From Siderastrea siderea (taxonomy: Eukaryota > Cnidaria > Anthozoa > Scleractinia > Rhizangiidae), in NCBI GenBank assembly GCA_964030785.1, contig OZ034970.1:33892443-33956442 (forward strand): 64,000 nt of DNA, in the 5' to 3' direction. Of this stretch, positions 46,205 through 58,630 are shown piece after piece (the first letter of the stretch is position 1; every line of letters starts with the position of its first letter). The notes below the pieces were generated by a model, which was not told the DNA's origin, made no database searches, and saw nothing but the letters and a program-made list of their open reading frames with translations. The translations under genes were made by a program, and so were the position numbers.

Positions 46205-49200
46205 AAGTCTTCAAGTGCAGTGTCGCCGTGTGATTATTCGCACGGTGGGAAGCAGGAAGCTTCTGCGAAGGTTGCCGCTTCCCCGAAAACTCATTAATTG
46301 GTTGAGGGAATATGACGAACCTGCAGCATTTGATCCTTACTGTAGCTCAGATGAGGTCGTGTTCTCAAACAACAACGAAACCATCACCTTTACAGGTTAG
46401 ATTCCGTCAGAGTCTTTATTTAAGTTTTTTAATCGTCATTTAAGTAGGAATACTAGATTTGATAAAGGGAAAATCAACTCGCGCTTAAATACATTCATAG
46501 CGGAGGTCGCGGAGCACCGTGGGTAAACAAATCTGGTAACCTATCGATCCGAGAAATTTTGGTTCTGATGTCAGCATATGTGCTCCGCCCATACAGACTC
46601 TGGGGGAGGGGGAGGGGAGCCCCAAGGAAACCCAACAGGGAGGGGGTGGAGAATGCCAACTTTTTTGGCGGGAAATCGCGCGGTGCATTTCTGGCAACCG
46701 GCGTTTTCTCGGCGGAAAATTATTTAGCAAAACGATTGCTCGACAGTACTAAAGTTTTGAGAAAAACTTGAGAAAAAGCATCTAATATATATAAATGGAA
46801 AGAAAAAGTTCAAAAGAATACTGGTGGTCCAAGGTGAAACGTTCAAGTTACGTAAGTTGCCTTCAAATGAATTCACCTTTGTTTTCTTCATGGCAGAGAG
46901 CTTGTCCTGTTCTGAAGCACAACTGAGTAAGTCAAGTTTTTAAAAGGAAGGTGCCAGTACATGATTTTGAGCATTACGGTCAAAGAAATTACGTTTTGAA
47001 ATGGAATTTTTATTTATGTCATTAGAAATGTGTCATTTACTTTTTAGGAGGCTAAATTTCAACAAGTGAACGATGTTTGTCTCTGCCTGTGAGGCCTGGG
47101 GGGGTACCCTATGGGTTTTGGGGTGGAGGTGTGCCACACAGAAGAGATAGTTTATAACTTGGAGTACCTCGCCTGGACTGTGAAGTTTCTGGATTGGATG
47201 TCGATCAACTAGGACCTACTTTATTTTGCGACGCATAACCTGTCGAATGTGATGTTTTTGTGGACTGAGGTTTGGCAGGTTTTTTTGCTAGTGTACTTGC
47301 CCGAGGGATACAAATTTCCGAAAAAATGCAGGCATGACGATGAACTCGATTTAATTGGTTCAGAATTCCCTTGCATATGTCATTTATATAATTGCACTCG
47401 TTTCCCATTTTAATCTCCAAGCCGAATTATTCGTTTTTTGAAGGAGCCCATTTTGAAGCAGAGTCGATTCGAATGTGAGATAACTGTTTACTGAGATTGG
47501 GAAGTAAGCAGCTTTTGAAAGTGCGAGCTGAATTTTGACACTTTCTTACGTTCCAAGGCGAAGCAAACGAAATTTATTCTGCTAAAAAGTGGAGACGTAA
47601 AACAAGTTTACACGAGAGCTGAAAATAATTTTTTACTGTGGGAAATTTAGAAATGTAATCATATGCATATCTTATGCAAATGGCATGCTTTGCTTTGCAA
47701 TTCGCGATTATGCGAATAGCACGCTTTGCTTCGTGATTTGCGAAGCAAAAAGGCAAAAATTATCATAGCCGACTTGACTTGCAACAAGAAAACATACCCC
47801 TTAAATTGTCGGCTTAAGTTGAAGCCCAGCTCCATAATAAAATAGAAGGAATAACTGCTTGTGCTTGCAAATGATTTTCCTGCAAGTTTGGGCGGGATCT
47901 CGGTGACATGTGCAGCTACACACGCAATGTGTTGTCCACGTGTCTGGGAGCTAACAGCGATAATGAAGTCACGTGTTCCCCAGAAAGTCAGAAAATCTGA
48001 GATCTGAGCATTTGGAAGGCAGAGCTGTGGTGTATTGTTGTCGGCCAAGTTTCTGCTAACTTGCATGCAAATATAACTAGTTGTGGACATTTGTGCCAAG
48101 GTAAAAAAAGAAATGTCACCGGTTCTGCATGCACTGCATGCCTATGTTTATTTATGTCGGCATTGACTTAAAAAAAAGTTATCAGAAAACGCATTCAGAT
48201 AGATAATGAGACAGATGTAGCCTTGAATATTTTGCCATCACGATGCAGGAAGTGTAACGCAAATTTCATTTAAGTGTAGACTTACGGGTTTCGAATAAAC
48301 TTTTTCAAAAATGATTTTTCTGTCCATTATTTTCTGTTTCTTTATTCATAACCCTATGGTCAAAACACGGTTGGTGAGACGTCGGTGAAAAATTGTTTTC
48401 AATAATTTTGTTTGTCAGGTCCATCTGTGTGCAATTGTCAATTTTCTTGTCCAAGAGGTTCTCAATAATAATAATAATGATCTTTTAAGCGAAGCAGTTG
48501 TTGGTTTCAAGTTATTTTATCTGAAAAGCTCTAAAAAACAGTTTTGCACACTCCCCAAAGCGCCCAATTTACTGTAATTAAGCATGTTTGGTGTTTGTTT
48601 GTTTTCAGTCGTTAGAGAATGATATGCAAAAGTTATTTATAAGTAACTATAAGTGAAGCAGTTTTCGGTTTAAAGCTATTTTATCCGATAAGCTTCCGAA
48701 AACGGTAATTGTTGTGTGTGTTCCTCAAAGTGGCCGAATTTCTTCGCGGCTGCTAAACTTGCTAGACATTTCTTTGATCAGTTTAATTCAGCTGGTTGGA
48801 AGCTCCCAAAATCCTTTCTTTCAGGTAATCTCAGTAAAATCCCAGTATAAATTTTTGACTAGACTTGTCCAATAGTGGAAGTTCGTGTTATTTGTTAACA
48901 TCTGAACACAGTGAAGACCCAAAAAGATGAGCCATTTACTTCAGAGTAAGCTATATTTTGTTGTTGTAAATGAGTGCCGTTTCAAGTTCATTCAAGCGAA
49001 CAGCAAATAATCCAAGGAGATTTGCCGGACAAGCCTTGACATTTAAATGACAGGATATGGAAACATTGCAAACACCAAGAAAGACGGCTAGTGGAAAAAT
49101 ATGTGTTCATTTAGTTTGATGGCCGAAAAACATTAAATCAAGCGGTGCTCAGCTTCTAGAATGACCTTTCGAGCTCGGATTCACAGAACAGATCCCCAAA

Positions 49201-50653
49201 ATATTGGACAACAATTCGGAACACTTTTGGGCTTTTTAAGAAACACTTTTGGTTCGAGAACGAGCCATAAGGCCCCGAAGTATATTTGGGACCGAAAAGT
49301 GTCAGGACTATTCTTGGGAAATGAACACCAGTTTATTCTTTGGGTACTCCACTTTTAGCCTTGGCTAAAATTATATATTAAATTGTCTGAATGCAAGCTT
49401 GAGTCGTAGGTTTTGAGTTGTGAGTACGCGTTTGGGGAGTTAAAAATGTATAGCTTTGTATGTGGATGAAAACTGGGTTTCAGCTTAGTGACAGAGAAAG
49501 GGGGGTGTGGGGATCCAGGGACTAGGGACTAGGGGCTAGAAACTAGGGTATTTGTATTCCCATTGCTCCCATGTCATTTACTCATAATTTCCATCCATCC
49601 TTAGGCAGCTCTCTTCAAATATTACTGTCACAGATCAGTGCTTAAGCCAGCTTTCTTGAGTCTTTCATGATTCTAGCCCTGAAGGAGATCCATCATTGCA
49701 ATAATACACCTTCCAACTCACACGCATTATGCATGAGTCACACGCCTGCAGATCGAAAACATGGATCACATGCATATAGGACAATTTCTCATGCCTGACT
49801 GACAATTCCGGACTACTTGTTAATTAACCATTAAAGTGGAAAATTGTATATTATTCAATTTTTTTCCCAAAATAGTCGACTAGTGAATGACGTTAAATGT
49901 CACGTTTGAGTCCTAAATAACATTAGCAAACAAGATCGCTCCGAGATTTTGAACTTCACACCACGATATTCGGCAAACTTTGGAAATTATCGGAACATCT
50001 TCAGGAACCGTGGGCAATGTTTGGAAGTCGGCGGAACATTTTCAACAACGTCCCGAAGTCATGTGGATAGGAAAATCTCACACATTTGACTTAGGAAAAA
50101 GTTGGCAAGTGTACAATTAACCCTGACGCTGACCATCCAAGGTTCACTGGAAGCATTAAGTGACCTGGCACTATCCTGTTTACATGTACTCTGTTTTCTT
50201 TCAGGTAATGGCTACAGCACAACACTGATTCTTACACCAGATGGCCGTGGCTACACCAGTGGAAAACACGAGTGGGTGTTTTACTTTAACAACTGCAGAG
50301 GACAAGTTGCAGTGTGTGTAGTTACAGCAGAATTCAAGAAGGCAAGAGCATTCAGAACAATGCCAGCCATTGGCAGAAAAATAGGATGGGCATATAATCA
50401 AATTGGTTTCCTGACTTTTGAGGTTCCCATCTGGGAGGCCATAGGTGGTCATCGCAATGAAAGCTATCACACTTGGGACATGATAGGGATTTTACTTGAT
50501 CTGAATAAAGGAACATTAGGTTTCATGAAGAATGGAAGAGAATTGGGAACAGCATTTTGTAAAGGATTGCAAGGACAGGAGGTTTTCCCGGCTGTTAGTT
50601 TATGTTCTGGAAGAGAGCAAGTCACCATAGTAACCAGCAGGACCTATTTGTGA
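46188..50653 (+). CDS. SPRY-domain protein, two exons, about 218 aa
   Basis: Exon 1 (46188-46395) encodes 69 residues, a basic N-terminus (RRVIIRTVGSRKLLRRLPLP) then FDPYCSSDEVVFSNNNETIT. A 3.8-kb intron (GTTAGA...TTTCAG) joins in phase 1 to exon 2 at 50205, rebuilding a Gly codon. Exon 2 encodes an almost complete SPRY fold: GYTSGKHEWVFYFNNC, then EFKKARAFRT, then DMIGILLDLNKGTLGFMKNG, and VFPAVSLCSGREQVTIV, ending at 50651-50653. SPRY domains bind protein partners, often ubiquitin-ligase substrates or TRIM/SPSB contexts. No RING, SOCS or transmembrane segment is visible, so this is a stand-alone SPRY protein of unknown partner. I could not assign an orthologue. Confidence 0.8.
46396..50204 (+). 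other. Intron of the SPRY gene
   Basis: Holds a copy of an element end near 46490-46600, a GGGGGTACCCTATGG fragment near 47098, repeated GCATGCTTTGCTTTGC-type phrases at 47680-47755, and otherwise unremarkable AT-rich DNA. A 146-codon minus-strand frame (47659-48099) is not supported as a gene. Confidence 0.5.
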
Positions 50654-53600
50654 TGTAATTTAAAAAGAGCAGTCTATTAACTATCCATTGAAGACAGGCT
50701 AATATTTATTTGTAGTTAAAATTAAACACTCTCCAAGACCGGTGAATCCTTGTATAAGACTTCCATGTCATTGTGAGCATAGCTGAAAGAAATGTAAAAG
50801 TAACAGGTTTCAGTGCAGTTGAATTGTGTGGCTGAGACTGCGACTGAGTTTCAGCTTGGAAAAGTGTCCCAAGAAGCAGTTTTAATGCACTACACAATTG
50901 AGCTTAGATAGTGTTGCACTGTCTAGGCAATGTTTTGTTTAACCCTTCTCACAGCAGCTGAAAAAGTGGTTGTAGCATCGCAAGACAAGTTGCTTGAAAC
51001 AAATTACATGTACTATGGGATGCTGAAACATTTAAAGTGTTCCTTCCTCACACTTCACTGTTTTTAGCCATTGTGAGAGAAGTTGCAAAAAATGTTGCCA
51101 AGTGTAACATGGCTAATTAAACTCAGTCATTTACATTCAAAATGCTTCTTCTTTTTGGGACTTGATGCAATTCTCTAATAACAGCCCAAATTAGTCCGCA
51201 TATACAGCCATTTCAATTAACGTTGTCGGATTTTAAAGCCTTGAGCTTATGCGAGGAGACCGAAAGGTAGTATGGGTAGCTGAAAGTCGTTTGTGATAAT
51301 TTTTGGACTATAATTTTGTGGTTGTCGCTACCTTAGGAGGAGTGAAAATACCATAAACACTTGCCTGTGATTTATTTTGTGTAGGGATGAGCCATAATTA
51401 AATTTGTTGATAAATTTATCAATAAAATTGATTACCCATAACATCTTGTGGTCTTATTGCATAAGTTTTCCGTCACAGTTAATTGAAATAGTTGTATAAT
51501 TAGTAAGGGCTTAGTGATACGTTTTTGTCAATTGTCTTCATAGGAAGTACAGCACAAAATTGTGTCACTCACATTGTAATAAATCCTTCAGAACAATACT
51601 TCACTTACATGTAGTCAACAAGTAAGCCAACTAGAGTATGGGTAAACAATAGACTAAGTTAAAAACTGATAGATATAAACATATGTTTGAGTGGTTTTCA
51701 TGCAGGCTTGTCCTCAGGGTTGGAAATTCTGCTTCATGTGCAGGACGGGCAGCCCTTAAAATGTAAGAACCAACAACAACAAAATACCTCCCTGTACATT
51801 AGAGAGAGGAGAGAAGAAAAATTGGTCCATAAACAAAAGAAGAGAGGGAGTGCTCATTGTGCTAGAGCTTACACAACAAGGAGCTGCATTTTATTGGTTT
51901 GCACCAACATTAAATGAGGAGCAATGGTAGTGCCGTGGCGGGTAAGTATGCTGGATTTTTGATTGGAAGATTGTTGGATTGTTGGGTTTTAGACAAAAAA
52001 CTTGACTCCACATTATCTCTCACCACCCATGTGTATTTTAATATGGCTGCTGCGACCAGCAACAAATTGTCACTGGCGTTTATTAATACACATGGTGCAA
52101 AGAGACATTGTCAATGTGGAGTAAACTTATCACATGCAGAGACCAAACCTCGACCAGGACAGGTGTAATCCTTTGACAGACGCATTCCATCCTGAGGGCA
52201 AGAGTAATACTCTCAGTCTCTTCATGCTACAGAAACTTCAGTTATGCACTAGCCCATGTGGCTTGCATTTTTTACTGCTGGTTACTGCTTTTTGTACCGA
52301 ACTTTGAATACTTCACCTCTTGAGTAACTGTTTATTGTAGATGGACAAGTAATAGAAACCAGACAGAGGAAACGTTGACACGTGAAAAAGTAAAAGAAAA
52401 CCTTTATTCAGTATAGAGTAATCAGTGCACTTTTCAAGAATACAGTCAACCCCCTCTAAAACAAACAATGCTTAGGACCACTTTGGACTGCCCATTTTCA
52501 ATTACTGTATGTCTTAAAAGCCAGAAAGTGCTGAGGATTTGAAAGTATGACAGAGAGCAAAATATTCATGTCTGACTTCTAAGAAGTGTCCATCATATAT
52601 TGAAAGGCTCCATGCAAAAACGTCCTAAGTGACTTTAGCAAATTATGCACTGAAAATCTTGCCTTTTGGTTCTCAAAATTAACTTTCTTGACAAAATGTC
52701 ACCCAGTTTGGCTTTATTTCACTTTAAGACAACCACTTCACCATCAAAAACCCGACTTAAAAAAATTAATTTATGGCCTGGTCATTTGGGACATTTTTAC
52801 CTGGAGACCTCCAATTTAAGAACTGATTAACACATTCAAGTGATGAGAATACAGGAAGTGATCACCAAGGATAAGATGCCTTGATATTTAGACAAGTTTC
52901 ATAAGAAATATATCGAGAAGTACATGGAGAATAAGCATTTTCATGTCAGGGCTTCAAGGGTTAAAGAGGTTTCTGAGTGAGATTAAGTAAAGAACAAAAT
53001 AATTTATTATTAAGGGACCCACACTGCATGTATCTTGGAGAGATGTATGCTACCCCAAACAAGGGAGCTGACTGTCCCCACTGCAGGCTGGGATAAATTC
53101 TGCTCATAAAATGGCTTATTCTGCCTGCCAGCAGTGCTTGCAAACATCCCTTATTCTGCTCGAAATTCTGCTCAGACACCCTCATTCTGCTCGAATTCTG
53201 CTCGGTACCTGAAAAATTTTCGGCCCTTGTGTATTTTCGCGAATGTGGAAGGGAGCCTGGCCCTAACCCCCAAATACTAATTAGATATTCATGATGCGTA
53301 GCAAAATTGTAATTATGCCGGCAGAATGCTTGCATCAAAAATTGCTTATTATGCTCGAAATTCTGCCAGCAGAATTTATCCAAACCTACCCCACTGTGGG
53401 CACCAAGCTTGGTAACATTTTGCAACAGAAACGGAATACAGTCATTAAAACAATATGTAAAGAACACAACTTGCTTTAGTCTAGTCAAAATACATGATTG
53501 ATTTTGCCCCCAAATAGGCTCTTTGCACTCAGAGCCACTGGGGATAAAATAAGGAGCTGCATTTGCATGCTACTTACACGTATGTTATTAAACGTTAATT

Positions 53601-54619
53601 TAAAAAATACAAAATAATAAATATGCAATATTCTTGGAACCATGACAAAAACTTTGTTGGCACTTCCTTCAGCTGTTAGCTGTTCTCCCAGAAAGCCAAC
53701 AATTCACTTATTTCGGGCTTCTGGAAACCTTACATATCATGTAAATCATATGTGTGGAGCAATGCCAAGTAAAATGTATCATTTTCGTCCTCAAGTATAT
53801 TAATAAATCACTCAATTATCAATAATTTTTATCTGGAGTCAGTAATTTGTTATCCATTATTTCATTGGGACCCTTTTGTGATTGTAAACCGAAAAAGATA
53901 ATTCAATTTTATCACTCTTCTATCCCCTACCATAAAAATTTACTTTTGAACTCTTCATAATCAATGGACTGGAGGGATAAAGAGAAAAAGAAGCCTCAGT
54001 GGAGCTTCATATGCATTTCATACGAATTCTTGTCTTAATTAGCTCACGTGAAAAAACCATGGCTGCAAAAAAAAAAAAAAAATTGCGACAAGCATCTAAT
54101 TTCTCCTTGCAAAAAGACTCTTCAATCAAACATGCAGGTCATGACAATAAAGGCAATGATCCAACCAGTACCAACGTAGAAAAGAGATAAGAACACACAT
54201 GCTGATCTTGGGGCTTAAACGATAAATGAATCTGCATTAAACTTTGTTCTCTATTATTGACTTTGATTAAAAAATGAACCCTTTTGTTGTACTTATTTTA
54301 CCATAACTGGCTATTGATCTAAGACTAAAACTGCCAGAACTTTTATCTAATGCACTAACATGGAAATAACATGCTACACAAAATGTAAATCTCTTCATTT
54401 CCTTTGACAACAACCAAGATGTTGAGTTAAAAATAGTCTAATTTCAGTGTTCTCTATTCCACATACAGTGTGCGTAGTTTACTTTGCATTCACTAGTTAG
54501 TGTATTGAATTAGCTGTAATTAACCAGAGAGGGCTAAGTCAAATTACAGCCTAATGTCAATCAGATTTGCAAATATCTTTTGTTGCTTCAATGGTTCTCC
54601 AGTTCTGCAAGTTTGTTGC
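50654..54619. other. Intergenic interval between convergent SPRY and MTRR genes
   Basis: An AATAAA at 51421 may end the SPRY transcript. A partial SINE (about 51915-52265) shares the GAGGGCAAGAGTAATACTCTCAG landmark with the 3.5-kb copy. Then comes a dispersed repeat at 52830-52960, a MITE at 53091-53381, and another dispersed copy at 54128-54215. No further gene is supported. Confidence 0.55.
53091..53381. mobile_element. MITE with GGATAAATTCTGCT termini
   Basis: GGATAAATTCTGCT at 53091 and AGCAGAATTTATCC ending at 53381 are inverted. The interior repeats ATTCTGCTCGAAATTCTGC several times. A long minus-strand frame here is a translation of the repeat. Confidence 0.8.
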
Positions 54620-57019
54620 TCATGTCCAAATATCCTCCAGGTACTGCTTGTTCTCGCACAATTTCATCATTTCTTTTCTCGCCTCAGTGATGTCCACACC
54701 CTTGTACTCTTGAACAATATCAAGGAAAGTATCATACACATTCCTTGCCATGTTGTCAGCATCACCACAAACATACACCACTGCTCCTTTGTTAAAGACC
54801 TGTTCAGCTACCTCTGTAGAATGACATCTCAGGTTATCTTGGACATACTTTGGTGGGGGGTCACTATGCAAATCAGTACTGGTATCACGCGAGAATGAAA
54901 GGAACAGGCGAGACAACACACCAGTTGACAAATAATGCTCCAGTTCTTTGCCATAGAGGTAGTCTCTTTCTTTGTGCCTGCAGCCAAAGAACAGCCAAGC
55001 TTCAGAGAGTTGTTCTGGTTCACCTGTGGTCCTCTGTTTGAGATCCCTGTGCTGTAGAAAGCCTATGAAAGGTGCCACCCCTGTTCCAGGCCCGATCATT
55101 ATGATTGGTGTCTCTGGGCTGCTTGGTAACTTGAAGTTGAGGCTTTTTCTTTGGAAGACTGGAACTTTTGGGATCTCTTGCAGATTCATCACAGAAAAGC
55201 TGTCAGTCAGGTCTTTGTTGTCACTGTTTTTGTCTTGCCTATGGGCTTTCGTCACCTTATTTAGCCAACCAGTACAGACACCTTGCCTTTGTTCCCTTAT
55301 TCCGTCAACAGCTGGAAACTCAACAATGTTGAAAACAAAATGCAGGTGAGTTGGATTTTCCAGTGGAGAGCTAGACACTGAGTAGGGACGTGCTTTCAGA
55401 CGAGGCAGCAGTTCAAGTAATCTTTCAAATGGAGGCTGACATGATGGAAAGGCATTGAGAAGGTCCAGCAAGGATAAACCAGGTTCTCTGACAAGCCTGG
55501 TGTAATCACTGGCACCTTGTTTACTGCAAAGTTCCTGAAGCCTCCTTTTCTCTTGAGGATCACTAGCGTGTTCAGATAAGACCCTTACAAGGGCTTTGCT
55601 TGGGACTGCTCTGATCTCCAAGGATGTCAATAGGGTATGCCTAATGGTTGAATGCTCAGGAATGAAGTCTGGCACACTAGCTGCCTTCTTGGTTGTTGAC
55701 GTCATCAACTGAATGGAGAAAGGAGTGTTGGCCCTTTCACTCAATCCCAGCTTTGTTATCAGTTCTTCAACTTCAGCACTCATGTTTGGACAAACAACAC
55801 CAAAGGAGTCCCCTGGTTCGTAACTAATGTTACAACCTGTGATATCAAGCTCTATATCTAAAGCAGTCTTGATTGAAGTAACAGCTGTCAGCTGCCTCGC
55901 TGATACTATAGTTGCCAGGGAAACACCAGAGACAGCACTAGGGAAGCTTATGCCATTGTGTAAAGGTAGAACTGTGCAGTCCAGTTTGTGGTCAGGGTGG
56001 AAGGTGATCCCTAAATAAGCTGGTGGAAGCTGTGGTATAGATAATGAACTAGTTGACAGAGGAGGAACAGATTGTTTCAGCTGGTAACCAATAGTGTGCA
56101 GTGAAATAGGATCAGAGTTACTTGGTTGAGAAATGTTACTGGCCATTGCAGATTTATTCTGGTCATCAACAGAATCCACGCTATCTGTTTCTTTTGGTCT
56201 GGTATCAGTACTATTGCCAGCATGGTTTGTATCATGACCATTTGAAACACCATTACAGGAATCTATTGCTTTTGAAACTCCATTGGTAGTCTCTGCCACA
56301 ACCTTGCCATCTGTTTCTTCTGAAGATTTGCTCTCACCATTCGTAACAGTGTCCTTTACGCCATTTGTTTCTAGAACTGCAGTCTTGCTATTTGGTTGAT
56401 GACCCTTCTCCAAGATGACCCCGTCTGTTACCTCTGAAGATTTACTATTGTCGTTGATAACTGTATCTTTGGTATGGTTGATTGCTGGCACAGCCCATTT
56501 GTTATCTGGGTGACTTTCTTCTTCTGGTAGCAAGCCTAGCTGCTTCCTTAGTGCCAGCCACAAACCTTCTATCCATGGTTCCACTGTCAACTCCAATCCT
56601 ACAGCATCATCAGCATACCCAGTGGCGTAAAACTGTCGAGCCCCCAGCTGCAGTAATCGCTTGTCCAGTGCTTTGCCGTTATTGCAAAAGTTTGTGTAGT
56701 TGGTGTCGCCTAACGCGAGGAGAGCATAATGCAAATTTTCCAGGTGCGTTCCAGGTAGAGTTTTCTTCTTCAGTCTCCTCATGAATTTACACATGGTGTC
56801 TGGTGGGTCACCTTCTCCAGTCGTGGATACAACGAACACGACTAAACCTTCTTTCTCCAACGTGAACTTTTTCTCGGTCAGACTGAGGCAAAACAGGTTG
56901 GAATTCAGATCATGCTGTTCGGACAACTCGTGGATTTCCTCGGCAATTGCTTTCGCTTGACCCGTCTGCGATCCGTAGAGAATCGTGAACTTCTTCCCCA
57001 AAGAACTGCTAACAGGCAT
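54620..57019 (-). CDS. MTRR: Methionine synthase reductase, intronless, 799 aa
   Basis: One uninterrupted frame. Residues 11-155 form a flavodoxin-type FMN domain (YGSQTGQAKAIAEEI at 15-29, STTGEGDPPD at 65-74, LGDTNYTNFC at 103-112). FAD-binding motifs are RPYSVSS (544-550) and GVCTGW (580-585). NADPH-binding motifs are GPGTGVAPFIGFLQHR (643-658), FFGCRHKERDY (678-688) and YVCGDADNMA (749-758). The C-terminus LEDIWT keeps the aromatic residue that stacks on FAD. Known reaction: NADPH-dependent reductive reactivation of cob(II)alamin methionine synthase, with S-adenosylmethionine as methyl donor, in the cytosol. It is about 100 residues longer than human MTRR, because of a low-complexity linker (about 163-300) holding two 38-residue repeats. 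The human gene has many introns; this one has none in its coding part. Confidence 0.95.
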   Translation of the reverse strand: MPVSSSLGKKFTILYGSQTGQAKAIAEEIHELSEQHDLNSNLFCLSLTEKKFTLEKEGLVVFVVSTTGEGDPPDTMCKFMRRLKKKTLPGTHLENLHYALLALGDTNYTNFCNNGKALDKRLLQLGARQFYATGYADDAVGLELTVEPWIEGLWLALRKQLGLLPEEESHPDNKWAVPAINHTKDTVINDNSKSSEVTDGVILEKGHQPNSKTAVLETNGVKDTVTNGESKSSEETDGKVVAETTNGVSKAIDSCNGVSNGHDTNHAGNSTDTRPKETDSVDSVDDQNKSAMASNISQPSNSDPISLHTIGYQLKQSVPPLSTSSLSIPQLPPAYLGITFHPDHKLDCTVLPLHNGISFPSAVSGVSLATIVSARQLTAVTSIKTALDIELDITGCNISYEPGDSFGVVCPNMSAEVEELITKLGLSERANTPFSIQLMTSTTKKAASVPDFIPEHSTIRHTLLTSLEIRAVPSKALVRVLSEHASDPQEKRRLQELCSKQGASDYTRLVREPGLSLLDLLNAFPSCQPPFERLLELLPRLKARPYSVSSSPLENPTHLHFVFNIVEFPAVDGIREQRQGVCTGWLNKVTKAHRQDKNSDNKDLTDSFSVMNLQEIPKVPVFQRKSLNFKLPSSPETPIIMIGPGTGVAPFIGFLQHRDLKQRTTGEPEQLSEAWLFFGCRHKERDYLYGKELEHYLSTGVLSRLFLSFSRDTSTDLHSDPPPKYVQDNLRCHSTEVAEQVFNKGAVVYVCGDADNMARNVYDTFLDIVQEYKGVDITEARKEMMKLCENKQYLEDIWT

Positions 57020-57397
57020 AGTGAATATTCTAGCCTTGGATATCCTTAACAGTCTAAAAGAAAAGCGGAATATGCTGAAGACAATTATTCTCTTAACAAC
57101 TTTCCAAGATTGTTACATCATCTGAACGAGATCATTGTGAAATCCCATCACGCTGGCGGTCTTGCCGGTCTGAGAAAGAAGACAGTAAAAGACTTTCAAT
57201 TGGGTCATTTCCATTTGTCCAATCAGCGTTGTCGTTAGAACATTCGAAGGACTGCGTTTTATTTTTGTCACGTGACTTTCCTGCCGACATGAAAGATGGC
57301 GGAAGGGTCAGCAATATAGCAATATTGGCGGAAATCGGAAGAAGTCGGGAAAATGTGTATGGACCTTGTGCAACATAAGAAATTTTAGCCAAGGGTT
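57020..57397. promoter_or_regulatory. Bidirectional promoter of MTRR and the 57.4-kb gene
   Basis: The start codons at 57019 (minus) and 57398 (plus) diverge with 378 bp between them. AAGATGGCGGA lies at 57293-57303 on the + strand, 95 bp before the + strand ATG. A CACGTGAC E-box-like site lies near 57270. Confidence 0.6.
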
Positions 57398-57469
57398 ATG
57401 GCAAGAAATTCACTAACTCCTGAACAACTGCTAAGGATTTTCGATGAAGCTCCCTCGTCCACTGTTTTG
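57398..57469 (+). CDS. First coding exon of an unrecognised gene
   Basis: The ATG at 57398 opens 24 codons (starts MARNSLTPEQLLRIFDEAPS, ends STVL), closed in phase 0 by the donor TTG|GTGAGT. A matching acceptor, GATTTTGCAG, occurs at 63965-63974; the exon after it would continue in frame with VAPTSFPA to the end of the window, giving a first intron of about 6.5 kb. No domain can be recognised from 24-32 residues, so no function is offered. Confidence 0.55.
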
Positions 57470-58489
57470 GTGAGTACAAAATTTGTGAAGAAATACATGA
57501 TCTTGACTTGTCGATCCAGTAAGTTAACTTAAATGGCTGCAAGATAAACATATTTTTCGCTTGACCAGTGTGAAGTTATTTTTTTACAACGTATTTATCT
57601 CCGGTCTTTTTATCAAGGATAAGCGAATATGCTCTCTTTGGGGGTCGTAGTGTTTGCACAACTTTCATTATTTGTTGATCAATTGTGAACTCAGCTTGAT
57701 AGACATGCAAGGGTACAAGCTTGTTGCCTAAATATTTTTAGTTCCTGTGGAGTACAGAGTACATGTGTGAATTTTTTTATATTTCTATCAAACACAAGGT
57801 AAACGCAAAGCTGTCCTTTTTTCTTGTAACTGTCATTTAGAAAGGCTGATAATCGTTAAATTTGAAAATGAATCCAGTAAAATGCCACTTGCAGTGCAAC
57901 AGAAGACTTGAGGTTACATATTAATGTTTAATGATTATGATTAATTAGCAATATGTGTACTGCTTGGCAGTGACTGTTCTATTGTTAGGATTTAAGTGAA
58001 AAGTTATAATCTCAAAGATAGACACTACAAAAAGGAATTGTATTTGTAAACCATACACAATTAGATACTTACTACTACTGTCCATTCTCCTCTTAAGGAC
58101 AAATCTCTCTAATATGGACACAGAACAAAGAGACCTGAGTGCCTGTGTTACAGGGTGTGATTGATGTGGCTTTTGACTCTCTACAAAAACCTTCATTATT
58201 AACCCTACTTTTGCCAGAGTTTTTTGAGGGTGGGGAGGAAGCCAATAGTACCACTGCAAATCAAGGTTCTTACATTGTGATAGAAGTACAGACCCTATTG
58301 GTCCAGATATTTTGCCACTGAAATGGCATCCAATCAGATTGCTTGTTGGTTTGGTGGCTCTACACGAGGGCTGTATCATTGGGCTGGTCCACTACTGACA
58401 CCAGTAGGGTCGATAAAGTGTCCGTATTACCTCTTGGAATTTTTTATAACATGCATCAATTTCTTGTCATGACATTACTACTTAATCAA

Positions 58490-58630
58490 ACATTCAAGTC
58501 ACAAGAATAAAGGGAATGATCAATGAAGATAGAATGTCTTAGTGGTTAATCAAATTCTCCCAACTAGTGCCATCACAAATGCATGAAGAACATTAAGGAG
58601 AACACGCATGTTGATATTGGGGCTCAGGTT
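58490..58630. repeat. Dispersed repeat family, copy near 58.5 kb
   Basis: ACATTCAAGTCACAAGAATA, GAATGATCAATGAAGATAGA and TTCTCCCAACTAGTGCCATC align with the copies at 42.05, 52.83 and 54.13 kb. Confidence 0.7.

Noticed and set aside
52961..53488. 175-codon minus-strand frame
   Set aside because: Most of it translates the MITE with GGATAAATTCTGCT ends and repeated ATTCTGCTCGAA phrases.
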